Positions 25,549 through 33,665 of a DNA stretch of 38,067 nt are shown here, piece by piece. Under the pieces are notes generated by a model that was not told the DNA's origin, searched no databases, and worked only from the letters and a program-made list of their open reading frames with translations. The stretch is from Flavobacteriaceae bacterium. Lineage in GTDB: Bacteria; Bacteroidota; Bacteroidia; Flavobacteriales; Flavobacteriaceae. Location: assembly GCA_024638225.1 (NCBI GenBank), contig JAHEKR010000014.1, positions 1 through 38,067 on the forward strand, given 5' to 3'. Made by a program: the position numbers and the translations under genes. Position 1 is the first letter of the stretch, and the number at the start of each line of letters is the position of its first letter.

Positions 25549-26424
25549 ATGAAGCTGTTTCAGATACAACCCTCGGAAAACCCAGACCTACTCATTCTAA
25601 GCACAAAAAAACCACTAGTAGATCGAGCATACGCCTTTAACAATGTTACAGAAGCAGCTGAGGTACCTTTAGCGCAACAACTTTTTTATCTTCCATTTGT
25701 TAAGGCTGTAACTCTGAACAGTACGCAACTAACGCTAGAGCGCTTTCCTATTGTTGAATGGAGCGATGTACAAGACGAAGTCCAGCAGCAGTTAGAAAAG
25801 TATATTGCAGATGGAGGTCACATTACCAAAACAAAAAAAACAGCTCCCGCCAGTGTGTATGCCGAAAGTACACCTAACCCAGCGGTAATGAAATTCGTTG
25901 CAAATAAAAAATTAGTGCCACAGAGCTTGGAATTTACTTCCATAGATACCACAAAAGAAGCGCCTTTGGCACAAGCCTTATTCCATTTCCCTTTTGTAAA
26001 AGAAGTATATATGGATGAAAACTTTGTGTCCATTACCAAATATGAAATAACTCCTTGGGAAGAAGTTGTACAGCAACTTCGTACCTATATCCGTGACTAT
26101 CTAGCCGAGGACAAACCCATTCTTAGCCCAGCTTTTGTTACAGGTAAAGAACAAGAAAAAACGAGCTCGCAAAAAGAGTATAGCCCAACGGAGCAAGAAA
26201 TCATCCGTATACTAGATGAATACATCAAACCTGCAGTTGCTTCAGATGGAGGGAATATTGTATTTCAATCATTTGATCAAGAAGAAAAAGCAGTTCATGT
26301 GGTGTTGCAAGGAGCCTGTAGCGGATGTCCTTCATCAACATTTACACTCAAAAATGGTATTGAAACCATGATGCGGGAAATGCTGCCTGGTCAAGTTGAA
26401 CAAGTAGTAGCCATTAACGGCTAG
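25549..26424 (+). CDS. Nfu/NifU-type iron-sulfur cluster carrier
   Basis: 291 residues. It carries and delivers Fe-S clusters. Two N-terminal Nfu_N-type repeats (about residues 1-85, and 100-185 starting AESTPNPAVMKFVANKKLV) share the PLAQxLFxxPFVKxV block. The C-terminal NifU domain (about 210-291) has the cluster-ligating GACSGCPSSTFTLKNGIE, with VASDGGNIVFQSF before it. The start at 25549 (MKLFQIQPSENPD) is preferred over a TTG at 25534 that overlaps the promoter. The duplicated N-domain arrangement is common in Bacteroidota. The 3' end overlaps convergent tsaB by 11 bp. Confidence 0.93.
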   Translation: MKLFQIQPSENPDLLILSTKKPLVDRAYAFNNVTEAAEVPLAQQLFYLPFVKAVTLNSTQLTLERFPIVEWSDVQDEVQQQLEKYIADGGHITKTKKTAPASVYAESTPNPAVMKFVANKKLVPQSLEFTSIDTTKEAPLAQALFHFPFVKEVYMDENFVSITKYEITPWEEVVQQLRTYIRDYLAEDKPILSPAFVTGKEQEKTSSQKEYSPTEQEIIRILDEYIKPAVASDGGNIVFQSFDQEEKAVHVVLQGACSGCPSSTFTLKNGIETMMREMLPGQVEQVVAING

Positions 26425-27109
26425 TTTTAGGCCTTCCCAAAGCATCTTTTTTTGAAGCCGTAATACGAACAGGCTTGATGTAGCTTGGCACAAAACTACC
26501 CAATGCTTCAAACTGTTGTAGCGCATAGGCCTTTTGGGCCAAATCAGGCATGGCCATAACCGACGGATAATCGGAGATAAAATGCCAGTGGGCATGCGGC
26601 GGTAAAATTTCTTTTGCTTTAGCAGCACCTGTACCGACAAAACAACATGCTTCTGTAGCCAAGTTTGCGTAGGAATCTTCAGTTAAGATATGTGCCGCTG
26701 CTGAAGATTCTACTTCGCCCCCAAGAGCAAAGCTTGCGTGATACACCTCATCGCGTCGGGCATCCAAAAGGGATACTACTCGTGAATTAGACCAATATGG
26801 CGCAGCCAATACAGTCAATGTTGATAGCGCAATGAGTGGAATATCCAAGGCGAAACACAGCCCCTTAGCAGCCACACTGCCAATTCTCAAGCCTGTATAA
26901 GAGCCTGGACCAGCACTTACAGCTATGGCTTCGAGCTGGTGGGGCTTGAACCCTGCTTCTTGCAAAACTTGATCGATAAATGGATGTAGTTGAGCAGCAT
27001 GCCTAAAGCCCTTGTCCAGCGTTTGCTTGTGGTAGATAACATCAGTGCCTTCGCTTAGCGCAACGCCGCATTGCTGTGTAGACGTTTCAATATGGAGTAT
27101 CCTAGCCAT
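26414..27109 (-). CDS. tsaB: tRNA t6A biosynthesis protein TsaB
   Basis: 231-residue ASKHA-fold protein, partner of TsaD/TsaE in making N6-threonylcarbamoyladenosine at position 37 of ANN-decoding tRNAs. The N-terminal ILHIETSTQQCGVALSE and the signature AIAVSAGPGSYTGLRIGSVAAKGLC are diagnostic. The residues 'DARRDEVYHASF' also fit the family. There is no second metal-binding domain, so it is TsaB rather than TsaD. A -7 box lies 4 nt before the ATG. Confidence 0.94.
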   Translation of the reverse strand: MARILHIETSTQQCGVALSEGTDVIYHKQTLDKGFRHAAQLHPFIDQVLQEAGFKPHQLEAIAVSAGPGSYTGLRIGSVAAKGLCFALDIPLIALSTLTVLAAPYWSNSRVVSLLDARRDEVYHASFALGGEVESSAAAHILTEDSYANLATEACCFVGTGAAKAKEILPPHAHWHFISDYPSVMAMPDLAQKAYALQQFEALGSFVPSYIKPVRITASKKDALGRPKTSR

Positions 27110-27113
27110 AAGG

Positions 27114-27121
27114 CAAAAATA
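27114..27121 (-). promoter_or_regulatory. -7 box TATTTTTG, 4 nt before the tsaB ATG
   Basis: The minus strand reads TATTTTTG-CCTT-ATG. The four-base spacer CCTT is identical to that of the trmH-family gene. Initiation downstream of this box would give a leaderless or nearly leaderless mRNA. The box lies 6 bp downstream of the tolC stop. Confidence 0.55.
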
Positions 27122-27126
27122 CTACT

Positions 27127-28548
27127 TTAGAGGGTTAGCGGAATACCAAAATAGAACTCCAATACTTTAATACGGAATATGGCATCAAATTTTGCGCGTA
27201 ACTCCGCCGAAATAGCAGCATCGTATCGCTGTTTGGCTTGCGAAAATTGAAGGGAAGTGGCTGCACCTACAGAGAATCTATCCAAAGCATATTGATATGC
27301 CAGCTTACGGGCAGCAGTCGTTTTTTGTGCTGCTGCATACGATTCCAAGCCAGCCTTTGCATCAGCGTAGGATTGGTAAATAGTCCGTTCAAGTTCCTGC
27401 TTTTGTTGGTTTAATGCGGTAGTAGAGCGCTCTACGCTAACCTTATTTCGACGCACATTGTTTTTTACGGTAAGACCATTAAGTACAGGAATCCGTAAGC
27501 CAATACCAAAATTATGTCCATCATTTAACCCCAATTGTTCGTTTAGTGGCAAAGGGCCAGCCACAGCCGTCTCGGGCTGACGTGTAACCACAACTTGACC
27601 TGTTTCGGAGACAGCTCCAATGGGTATAAGATTGTATTTACCTGTACCTACCAAACGATCGCCATAAGAAACACGTGTGTTGTAACTGTAAAATCCAGAG
27701 AGTGAAGGCTGATATGCAGCCTTTGCAATTTTTAAATTTGCAGTAGCAATATCCACATTTGTTTCTGCCAAAAGGATGTCATTTCGCGTGGTCAGTGCCT
27801 TTTCAAAAAGCTCTTGTGGATGCTTATCCAAAATTAGCGATGCCACTAGGTCGTAATCTTCATCTGCTATCGAAAATGTGTCGTAATCATCTAACAACAA
27901 CAACTGTGCTAAAGAAATACGGGCAATTTCGTATTCATTCTCAGCGAGGACTACTGCTTGTTCTTGAGCCGCTAATGTAGCTTCAAGTTCAAAGCGTTCG
28001 CCATCAGGAATGGCCCCAGCTTCAACCAAAGCTTGCGTTTGTGCTAGTTCTGAATTGGCTACCAATAATTGTTGCTGTTGAACAGCTAAATTTTCTTTAC
28101 TAAAAAGCACTTGAAGGTACGTATTAACTACCAACAGCATTACGTCCTCTTTCATGTCCTCCAACTGGTATTGACGAGCCAAAATTCCCAAGTTTGCACG
28201 CATCAGTTGGTAAATATTTGTGCGTCCATTGTAGATATTCACGCCTAAATCAATCGATGCATTAGAAAACTGATTGGTCATGTCCTCTAGCAAGTTTGTG
28301 GTTAGGTTTCGGTTTAGTCCCACATTCCAAGAGTGCCCTAGTGATACATTTAATGAAGGTAAAAAATTACCGATCGCCTGACTCTTGTTCGATTCTGCAT
28401 CTAAAACATCTAGAAAGGCCTGGCGAATTTGTAAATTATTTTCTACCGCATGTGCTACTGCAGCCTCCAAGGTCCAAGGTGCATCGTTTTGCTGGGCATG
28501 CCCTATGGATAGAGTTGCTAAAATGATAAAGGAATAAATACTACGCAT
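27127..28548 (-). CDS. TolC-family outer membrane efflux protein
   Basis: About 473 residues. It forms the outer-membrane channel and periplasmic tunnel of the adjacent ABC efflux pump. The signal peptide runs MRSIYSFIILATLSIGHAQQ. Two OEP repeats follow, each with long heptad-like helices (NKSQAIGNFLPSLNVSLGHSW and, in the second half, IAKAAYQPSLSGFYSY). GLRIPVLNG is a family strand. I place the start at the ATG at 28548, which overlaps the adaptor stop codon by 8 nt; the frame is open to 28629 but the upstream residues are polar and lie inside the adaptor gene. It is the last gene of the operon. Confidence 0.92.
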   Translation of the reverse strand: MRSIYSFIILATLSIGHAQQNDAPWTLEAAVAHAVENNLQIRQAFLDVLDAESNKSQAIGNFLPSLNVSLGHSWNVGLNRNLTTNLLEDMTNQFSNASIDLGVNIYNGRTNIYQLMRANLGILARQYQLEDMKEDVMLLVVNTYLQVLFSKENLAVQQQQLLVANSELAQTQALVEAGAIPDGERFELEATLAAQEQAVVLAENEYEIARISLAQLLLLDDYDTFSIADEDYDLVASLILDKHPQELFEKALTTRNDILLAETNVDIATANLKIAKAAYQPSLSGFYSYNTRVSYGDRLVGTGKYNLIPIGAVSETGQVVVTRQPETAVAGPLPLNEQLGLNDGHNFGIGLRIPVLNGLTVKNNVRRNKVSVERSTTALNQQKQELERTIYQSYADAKAGLESYAAAQKTTAARKLAYQYALDRFSVGAATSLQFSQAKQRYDAAISAELRAKFDAIFRIKVLEFYFGIPLTL

Positions 28549-29665
28549 CGTCTTCTTCATTTTCATTTTCTTCACGCTCTTCGGTACGATTCCATACCTT
28601 GACTTGGTCCTGTGCAGAAACACCCTCAAGTATTTCTACATGTATTCCGTCAGAAATTCCAAGTGTAACATCTCTCCGCTCAAATTGTTGATCTCCAATC
28701 AGGATTTCCACATAGGGATCTTGAGTTTTTCGGTCAAACTGAATCAAGGCTTCTCTTAAGGCCATTGCATTTTCTTTTCGCTCCAAAACAATCGAGGCAT
28801 TTGCACTATATCCTGCGCGAATAAAAATACTGTCGTTAAGTTCCATATCTGCCTCTATCTTAAATTGAACTGCTCCTTGTTCCTCAGTTCCTTTTGGTGC
28901 AATAAACGTCAGCTTGGCACTTAGCTTTTGATTTTCAACAGCACCCAAACTTACGGTTAATGGAGTACCTACGCGGAGTGATGCCACATCTGCCTCATCT
29001 ACCTTGCCTTCAAAAATCATCTTATTTAAATCAGCAATAGATGCAATCGTTGTTCCGGAATTAAAACTATTGGATTCTATCACCTGATCTCCTTCCTTGA
29101 CTGGAATTTCAAGCACAGTTCCAGGCACTGTAGCACGAATATCTGTATTGGCAGAACTCGATCCCCCAATAGAACCTTCCTTGATGATTTTAAGATCGCT
29201 TTCGGCGTTCCGCACATCCTGAACTGCCTGATTGTATTGTAGCTCAATATTGCTAAAGTCAGCGCTAGAAATTATCCCCTTTTCAAATAGTTGTTGATTT
29301 CGTTGAAACTCCCTTTTGTTTGTTGCTAGGGAAATGCGCGCCTTTTCGACACGTCCTTTAGCCGCATTGAGGTTTTGTTCGTTTGGAACCACTTTAATAC
29401 GTGCGATCAGGTCTCCTGTTTTTACTTGATTACCTTCTTCGATGAAGATACGCTCAATAATACCTCCAATTTGTGGCTTTACCTCTACCTCATCTTCTGG
29501 GATAACTTTGCCCGTAACTACAGTTTCTCGTTCGATGGTCTGCTGCTCAAGCTGTTCAGTCTTGTAGGTTATAGCCGATTTGCTATTGGTTTTGACAAAG
29601 TAAGCTGCTGAAAAAAGCACCCCAAAAATAGCGATGGCGATGATAAGATATTTGGTGATTTTCAT
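28541..29665 (-). CDS. Periplasmic adaptor (HlyD/MacA-like)
   Basis: 374-residue membrane-fusion protein. An N-terminal anchor (residues 7-24) is followed by a beta-barrel/lipoyl half motif (GGIIERIFIEEGNQVKTGDLIARI), a helical hairpin, and the second lipoyl half (GTVLEIPVKEGDQVIES). The end is an acidic tail (EEREENENEEDDA). It links the inner-membrane permeases to TolC. In MacAB-type pumps the adaptor also stimulates the ATPase. It lies 17 bp after permease 2 and overlaps the tolC start. Confidence 0.93.
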   Translation of the reverse strand: MKITKYLIIAIAIFGVLFSAAYFVKTNSKSAITYKTEQLEQQTIERETVVTGKVIPEDEVEVKPQIGGIIERIFIEEGNQVKTGDLIARIKVVPNEQNLNAAKGRVEKARISLATNKREFQRNQQLFEKGIISSADFSNIELQYNQAVQDVRNAESDLKIIKEGSIGGSSSANTDIRATVPGTVLEIPVKEGDQVIESNSFNSGTTIASIADLNKMIFEGKVDEADVASLRVGTPLTVSLGAVENQKLSAKLTFIAPKGTEEQGAVQFKIEADMELNDSIFIRAGYSANASIVLERKENAMALREALIQFDRKTQDPYVEILIGDQQFERRDVTLGISDGIHVEILEGVSAQDQVKVWNRTEEREENENEEDDA

Positions 29666-29682
29666 ATATACATGTTTAATTA

Positions 29683-30951
29683 TTATTCTTCTCTTAATGC
29701 GTCAATTGGTTTGATGCTTACAGCACGCTGTGCAGGGATTAAACCAATAAGTGTGCCCAAACCAACCATAAGAGCAAGCGCGCCTAAAATAAATTTAATG
29801 GGAACAGTCGGATTGGTGTAAGGTAAGCTTGTGCTGTCAACGGTCAAGTAATTTATGGTGGCCAAAACAAAGGAACCCAATACTATTCCCATAACCCCAG
29901 CAATCAAGGTTAAAAACACTGATTCAATGATGATTTGTGCACGAACTTCTGATGGTGTTGCTCCCAAAGCACGTCGTATTCCTAGCTCTTTGGTACGCTC
30001 TCGAACTGAGATAAGTAAAATATTTCCAATCCCAATTACGCCCGCTAGAATTGTAGCAATTCCTACAACTAGTGAAAGCAAGTTCATTCCGCTCGAAAAG
30101 CCCTTTACCTTATTAAAAATCTCACCCAAATTAAAACTCCCAAATGCGCGTTCATCATCGGGATGCACTCGATGCTTTACTTTAAGAGCTGCTTTAATAT
30201 TTTTTTCAGCGAGTACAACATCTGCATTGTCATATGCAGCCATGGCGAACCAGTCTACTTTATCCCCAGTATTGTATGCTTTTCTGAAAGTGGTAAAGGG
30301 GATATACACATCACTGTCGTTTTCAAAACCGCCATTGCCAGTAAACCTGTGCACCCCAATTACTTGAAAATACATATTGTCAATTTCGATGAACGCACCT
30401 ACAGGCTCTTCTGACTTTTCAAAGAGTTCTTTTTGTGTACGTTCTCCAATCACACAGACTTTTCGTTGGTTGTCAATATCGGCTTGGTTTATAAAACGAC
30501 CTCCTTCGTAAATATCTTTTGCTGCAATTTTAACAAGAATGGGGAAATCACCATATATGGTGTAATTCCCTGATTTTGTTCCGCGGCCTACATTAGCTGC
30601 TTGTCCACCAAAAGCTCCTCGAGAAATTCTAGGGGCTACGTACTGCAGTTGAGGCACACGTTGCATCAAATAAGCTTGGTCATCTAATTTTAATTGCATC
30701 CGACGTCCTGTACGAAAACCATCATAAGGCAAGCTGGTACTTTGCGCCCATACAAATAAGCTGTTTATGGCAACTTGCTCAAATTGGCGTTCAAATCCAT
30801 TATCCAAGCCTTTTGAAGCGCCCGAAAGTGTTATGTAAATAAATATTCCCCACAGTACACCAATTACAGTAACGATTGTGCGCAGCCTATTTTTCTGGAT
30901 AGATCCAAAAATTTCTTGCCAAGTGTCGCGATCAAATAAGGTTCTAAACAT
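29683..30951 (-). CDS. MacB/FtsX-type ABC permease 2
   Basis: 422 residues. One N-terminal transmembrane helix (about 24-44) is followed by a large periplasmic MacB_PCD domain (about 45-270) and three C-terminal helices of the FtsX domain. The cytoplasmic coupling helix carries RERTKELGIRRALGATPSEV and the C-terminus has LIPAQRAVSIKPIDALREE. It has no ATPase domain, unlike E. coli MacB. It overlaps permease 1 by one base and is clearly paralogous to it, so the pump probably uses a heterodimer of permeases. Confidence 0.93.
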   Translation of the reverse strand: MFRTLFDRDTWQEIFGSIQKNRLRTIVTVIGVLWGIFIYITLSGASKGLDNGFERQFEQVAINSLFVWAQSTSLPYDGFRTGRRMQLKLDDQAYLMQRVPQLQYVAPRISRGAFGGQAANVGRGTKSGNYTIYGDFPILVKIAAKDIYEGGRFINQADIDNQRKVCVIGERTQKELFEKSEEPVGAFIEIDNMYFQVIGVHRFTGNGGFENDSDVYIPFTTFRKAYNTGDKVDWFAMAAYDNADVVLAEKNIKAALKVKHRVHPDDERAFGSFNLGEIFNKVKGFSSGMNLLSLVVGIATILAGVIGIGNILLISVRERTKELGIRRALGATPSEVRAQIIIESVFLTLIAGVMGIVLGSFVLATINYLTVDSTSLPYTNPTVPIKFILGALALMVGLGTLIGLIPAQRAVSIKPIDALREE

Positions 30952-32180
30952 CAGTCGTCTCTCAAAGCAATTATGGGTTTGATTTTTGCTGCTCGGCGTG
31001 CAGGAATGTAGCCTGCAATAGCGCCAAAAGCTATTAGTGTAAGCGTCGCGGCTACGGCGGTATTGGTCCCGATAAAAGGGTTGATGATAAAATACTCCTC
31101 TAAGGAATCGCCAATAATTGCCAACGTCCCCACACCAGCTAAAAGGCCCACATAACCCGCCACTGTAGTAATGAATACGGATTCGTGAAGAATCATGCCG
31201 ACAACAGATTTAGGCGTAGCACCTATAGCCTTGCGAATACCTAATTCTTTGGTGCGCTCCTTAACAACGTATACCATGATATTTGAGATACCGATAATAC
31301 CCGCCAATAAGGTTCCCAAACCAACAAAGGTCACAATCAATTGTAGTATACTCGCAAACTGTTGGGATTCTTTAAGGTCCGCAGTTCGGTTACGCACATA
31401 AATACCACGTTGATCATTGGGAGCAATAAAATGCTTTTTACGCATAAAAGCATTGAGCTTTTTCTCAAATTCCTTAGCACCAGCATACCCAAGCTCTGGT
31501 CGAAAAGCCAAAATAATTTGATCTATTCGATCGTTACTTTTCTCCAATTGTTGGCGAGTTGTGTAGGGGATATAAATGAGTCGTTCTTCGTTATCGCCTC
31601 CTTCATCGCGATATACACCAACTACTTTATAGGATACCCCGCCAACATCTATATTTTCTCCCAATGCTGATTTTCCTTGAAATAAGTCTTGCTCTACCAA
31701 GCGTCCAACAACAGCAAATTTGGTTCGTTCCTGTAAGTCGTTTGCATTAATATAACGACCGTTCGTTATAATGGTCTTTTCGGCATTTTGATGCCCCGGA
31801 GCAATTCCACGAACAGTGTAGTTGTTGCTTTCCATGCCGTGTTTTACCAAGGCACCTCGAGAAATTCTTGGGGTGATATATGCTAAATAAAAGCCAAAAT
31901 TTTGTTGAATGTCGGTCAAGTCGTCATTGCGAAAAATGATACGCCGCTTGGCTTTATAACCGCGATAGGGCTTTTCCGTTTGTCCGGGATATAACCAAAT
32001 AGTATTGGTGGCATCATCGAGGAAAAAGTCTTGAAAAGAATTTTTAAGCCCATTGCCAAAACCAAAAAGGAGTACAAAAATGAAAATTCCCAAAGACACA
32101 GTAAAGCCAGAAAGACCTGTTCGCAACTTGTTCTTGCTTAAGGTGTAAAACATTTCACGCCAGCGATCTCTATTCCACAT
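30951..32180 (-). CDS. MacB/FtsX-type ABC permease 1
   Basis: 409 residues with the same architecture as the next gene: N-terminal helix (about 20-40), periplasmic MacB_PCD domain containing TPRISRGALVKHG, then three helices with KERTKELGIRKAIGATPKSV as coupling segment and a YIPARRAAKIKPIIALRDD end. It overlaps the ATPase gene by 11 bp and permease 2 by 1 bp, which indicates translational coupling and fixed stoichiometry. The substrate is not predictable; MacAB relatives export macrolides, peptides, lipids or siderophores. Confidence 0.93.
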   Translation of the reverse strand: MWNRDRWREMFYTLSKNKLRTGLSGFTVSLGIFIFVLLFGFGNGLKNSFQDFFLDDATNTIWLYPGQTEKPYRGYKAKRRIIFRNDDLTDIQQNFGFYLAYITPRISRGALVKHGMESNNYTVRGIAPGHQNAEKTIITNGRYINANDLQERTKFAVVGRLVEQDLFQGKSALGENIDVGGVSYKVVGVYRDEGGDNEERLIYIPYTTRQQLEKSNDRIDQIILAFRPELGYAGAKEFEKKLNAFMRKKHFIAPNDQRGIYVRNRTADLKESQQFASILQLIVTFVGLGTLLAGIIGISNIMVYVVKERTKELGIRKAIGATPKSVVGMILHESVFITTVAGYVGLLAGVGTLAIIGDSLEEYFIINPFIGTNTAVAATLTLIAFGAIAGYIPARRAAKIKPIIALRDD

Positions 32181-32874
32181 ATTGACTGGCTTTAACTTGA
32201 GTTACTTTCTTGTCTGAGACAATAATACCATCACGAAGATGTACAATCCGCTTACACATATTAGCAATATCTTCTTCGTGCGTAACGATTAATAAGGTGA
32301 TCCCCTGATTATTTATGGTTTGTAATACATCCATCAACTCATATGAGGTTTTGGAGTCCAAAGCGCCTGTAGGCTCATCGGCCAACAAAACTTTGGGTTT
32401 GGAAACCAATGCACGCGCTATGGCCACACGCTGCTTTTGACCTCCAGAAAGTTCATTTGGTCGGTGTGTTGCCCAGGGGCCAAGTCCTACCTGTTCCAAA
32501 AATTTTTGGGCGCGAGTTTGACGTTCTTTTCTACTTACTTTTTGATAATAAAGCGGAAGCATCACGTTTTCGAGTGCTGTTTTGTATGCTATTAAATTAA
32601 AAGATTGAAAAACAAAGCCTAAAAACTTGTTTCGATAAATCGCTGCTTTAGTCTCGTCTAAATCTTTAATTTCCTTGCCATCTAAAATATAGGTTCCAGC
32701 ATCAGCTTCGTCGAGCATGCCCAATATGTTGAGTAGTGTTGATTTGCCTGAACCTGATGAGCCCATAATAGCTACCATCTCACCTTCGTCCGCCTTAAAA
32801 TCAATTCCTTTTAACACGTGAAGACTGTTTTGCCCCATTTTATAGGACTTGTGTAAATCGGATATATCAATCAT
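32170..32874 (-). CDS. ABC transporter ATP-binding protein (MacB/LolD type)
   Basis: 234-residue nucleotide-binding subunit. Walker A GSSGSGKSTLLNILG, Q-loop FVFQSFNL, signature LSGGQKQRVAIARAL, Walker B VLLADEPTGALD and H-loop LLIVTHEED are all intact. It is the first gene of the efflux operon. A -7 box lies upstream with two dyads around it, and the leader is about 56 nt, much longer than elsewhere in this window. Confidence 0.96.
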   Translation of the reverse strand: MIDISDLHKSYKMGQNSLHVLKGIDFKADEGEMVAIMGSSGSGKSTLLNILGMLDEADAGTYILDGKEIKDLDETKAAIYRNKFLGFVFQSFNLIAYKTALENVMLPLYYQKVSRKERQTRAQKFLEQVGLGPWATHRPNELSGGQKQRVAIARALVSKPKVLLADEPTGALDSKTSYELMDVLQTINNQGITLLIVTHEEDIANMCKRIVHLRDGIIVSDKKVTQVKASQYVE

Positions 32875-32904
32875 AGTGCTTGTTTGTTAGAGGCGTCTCA
32901 TTAC

Positions 32905-32975
32905 AGTCGATTAACGACTAAAGGAAACATATGTTACAAAGCTATTATTTTTTGTTTAGCTGTCGATAAACGACA
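32905..32975 (-). promoter_or_regulatory. Efflux-operon promoter flanked by two matching dyads
   Basis: The -7 box TAGCTTTG (minus strand, 32944-32937) is bracketed by two 15-bp palindromes, AGTCGATTAACGACT (32905-32919) and TGTCGATAAACGACA (32961-32975). Their centres are 56 bp apart, and the box lies midway. The core GTCGATWAACGAC differs at one base, and the outermost pair is swapped (A..T versus T..A) with pairing kept. The upstream dyad covers the expected -33 position and lies in the 3' end of the small CxxC-protein gene. This suggests a dimeric repressor operator pair, by inference only. Confidence 0.5.
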
Positions 32976-33139
32976 AGACCAACAACGGCAACCAAGACAT
33001 AAGGGATTACCATGAGGTAAATGATACCGTCGTTAAGGCTTTTTGCTGTTTCGGCATCTGCTCCGGTCTCGAGTACAGCGCGACACATGGCGCATTGAAT
33101 ATTCGCCAAAGAAGCAACTAAATGGAGCACGTGTAACAT
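32945..33139 (-). CDS. Small membrane protein with CxxC motif
   Basis: 64 residues. A weakly hydrophobic N-terminus ends near ANIQCAMCRAVLE (Cys-Ala-Met-Cys), then an acidic stretch, then one strong transmembrane helix (IIYLMVIPYVLVAVVGLVVY) and a basic end. I recognise similar unnamed proteins at the end of flavobacterial cytochrome oxidase operons, where the CAMCRA segment is conserved. The two cysteines may bind metal or haem-related partners, or may be redox active. Start at 33139, 1 bp after the DUF420 stop. Function unassigned. Confidence 0.75.
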   Translation of the reverse strand: MLHVLHLVASLANIQCAMCRAVLETGADAETAKSLNDGIIYLMVIPYVLVAVVGLVVYRQLNKK

Positions 33140-33140
33140 A

Positions 33141-33665
33141 CTAGCTGTAATATGGTGAAATCATCAAATAAACTACCACACCTGTTACGGTTACATAAAG
33201 CCAGATGGGAAAGGTGATTCGCGATAAACGCTTGTGCTTCGCAAATGCGCGCAAAGCAGCATGTTTATAGGTGAATAGCACCAATGGAATTAGGGCAATG
33301 GACAACACGATATGCGAAATCAATATAAATAAGTATACTGTTTTGATAAGTCCTTCACCGCCATATGGAGTAGAGTCTGAGGTTAGGTGATAAGCAATGT
33401 ACATGACCAAAAAAAGCAAAGACAAAAAGATATTGACTTTCATCAAGCGCTCATGCTTTTTTCGATTGCCCTTTTTGATATAGTAAAGTGCAAGTAAAAG
33501 TAAAGCCGCGGTTAAACCATTGATTGTCGCATAAATAGGCGGCAACATAGACAAGGGGGCTACATTGGGAATTTTGATGGTAAACAATAAAGCAACAACA
33601 ATAGGGATAGCTATAGAAGCTGCAATGATTAGAGCGTTATAAGTACGCAAGGAATTATTTTTCAT
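33141..33665 (-). CDS. DUF420 membrane protein (CtaM-like)
   Basis: 174-residue protein with five predicted transmembrane helices. Conserved histidines occur around KKHERLMKVNIFLS, AYHLTSD and LISHIVLSI. DUF420 includes Bacillus CtaM, which is needed for assembly or activity of a haem-copper oxidase; its position after SCO in an oxidase operon agrees with that role. It overlaps the SCO gene by 11 bp. The specific step (haem or copper insertion, or stability) is not known from sequence. Confidence 0.9.
   Translation of the reverse strand: MKNNSLRTYNALIIAASIAIPIVVALLFTIKIPNVAPLSMLPPIYATINGLTAALLLLALYYIKKGNRKKHERLMKVNIFLSLLFLVMYIAYHLTSDSTPYGGEGLIKTVYLFILISHIVLSIALIPLVLFTYKHAALRAFAKHKRLSRITFPIWLYVTVTGVVVYLMISPYYS

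Noticed and set aside
29683-32180. Two permeases as a recent duplication
   Set aside because: They share architecture and coupling motifs but differ across most of the periplasmic domain; paired divergent permeases are normal for this operon type.
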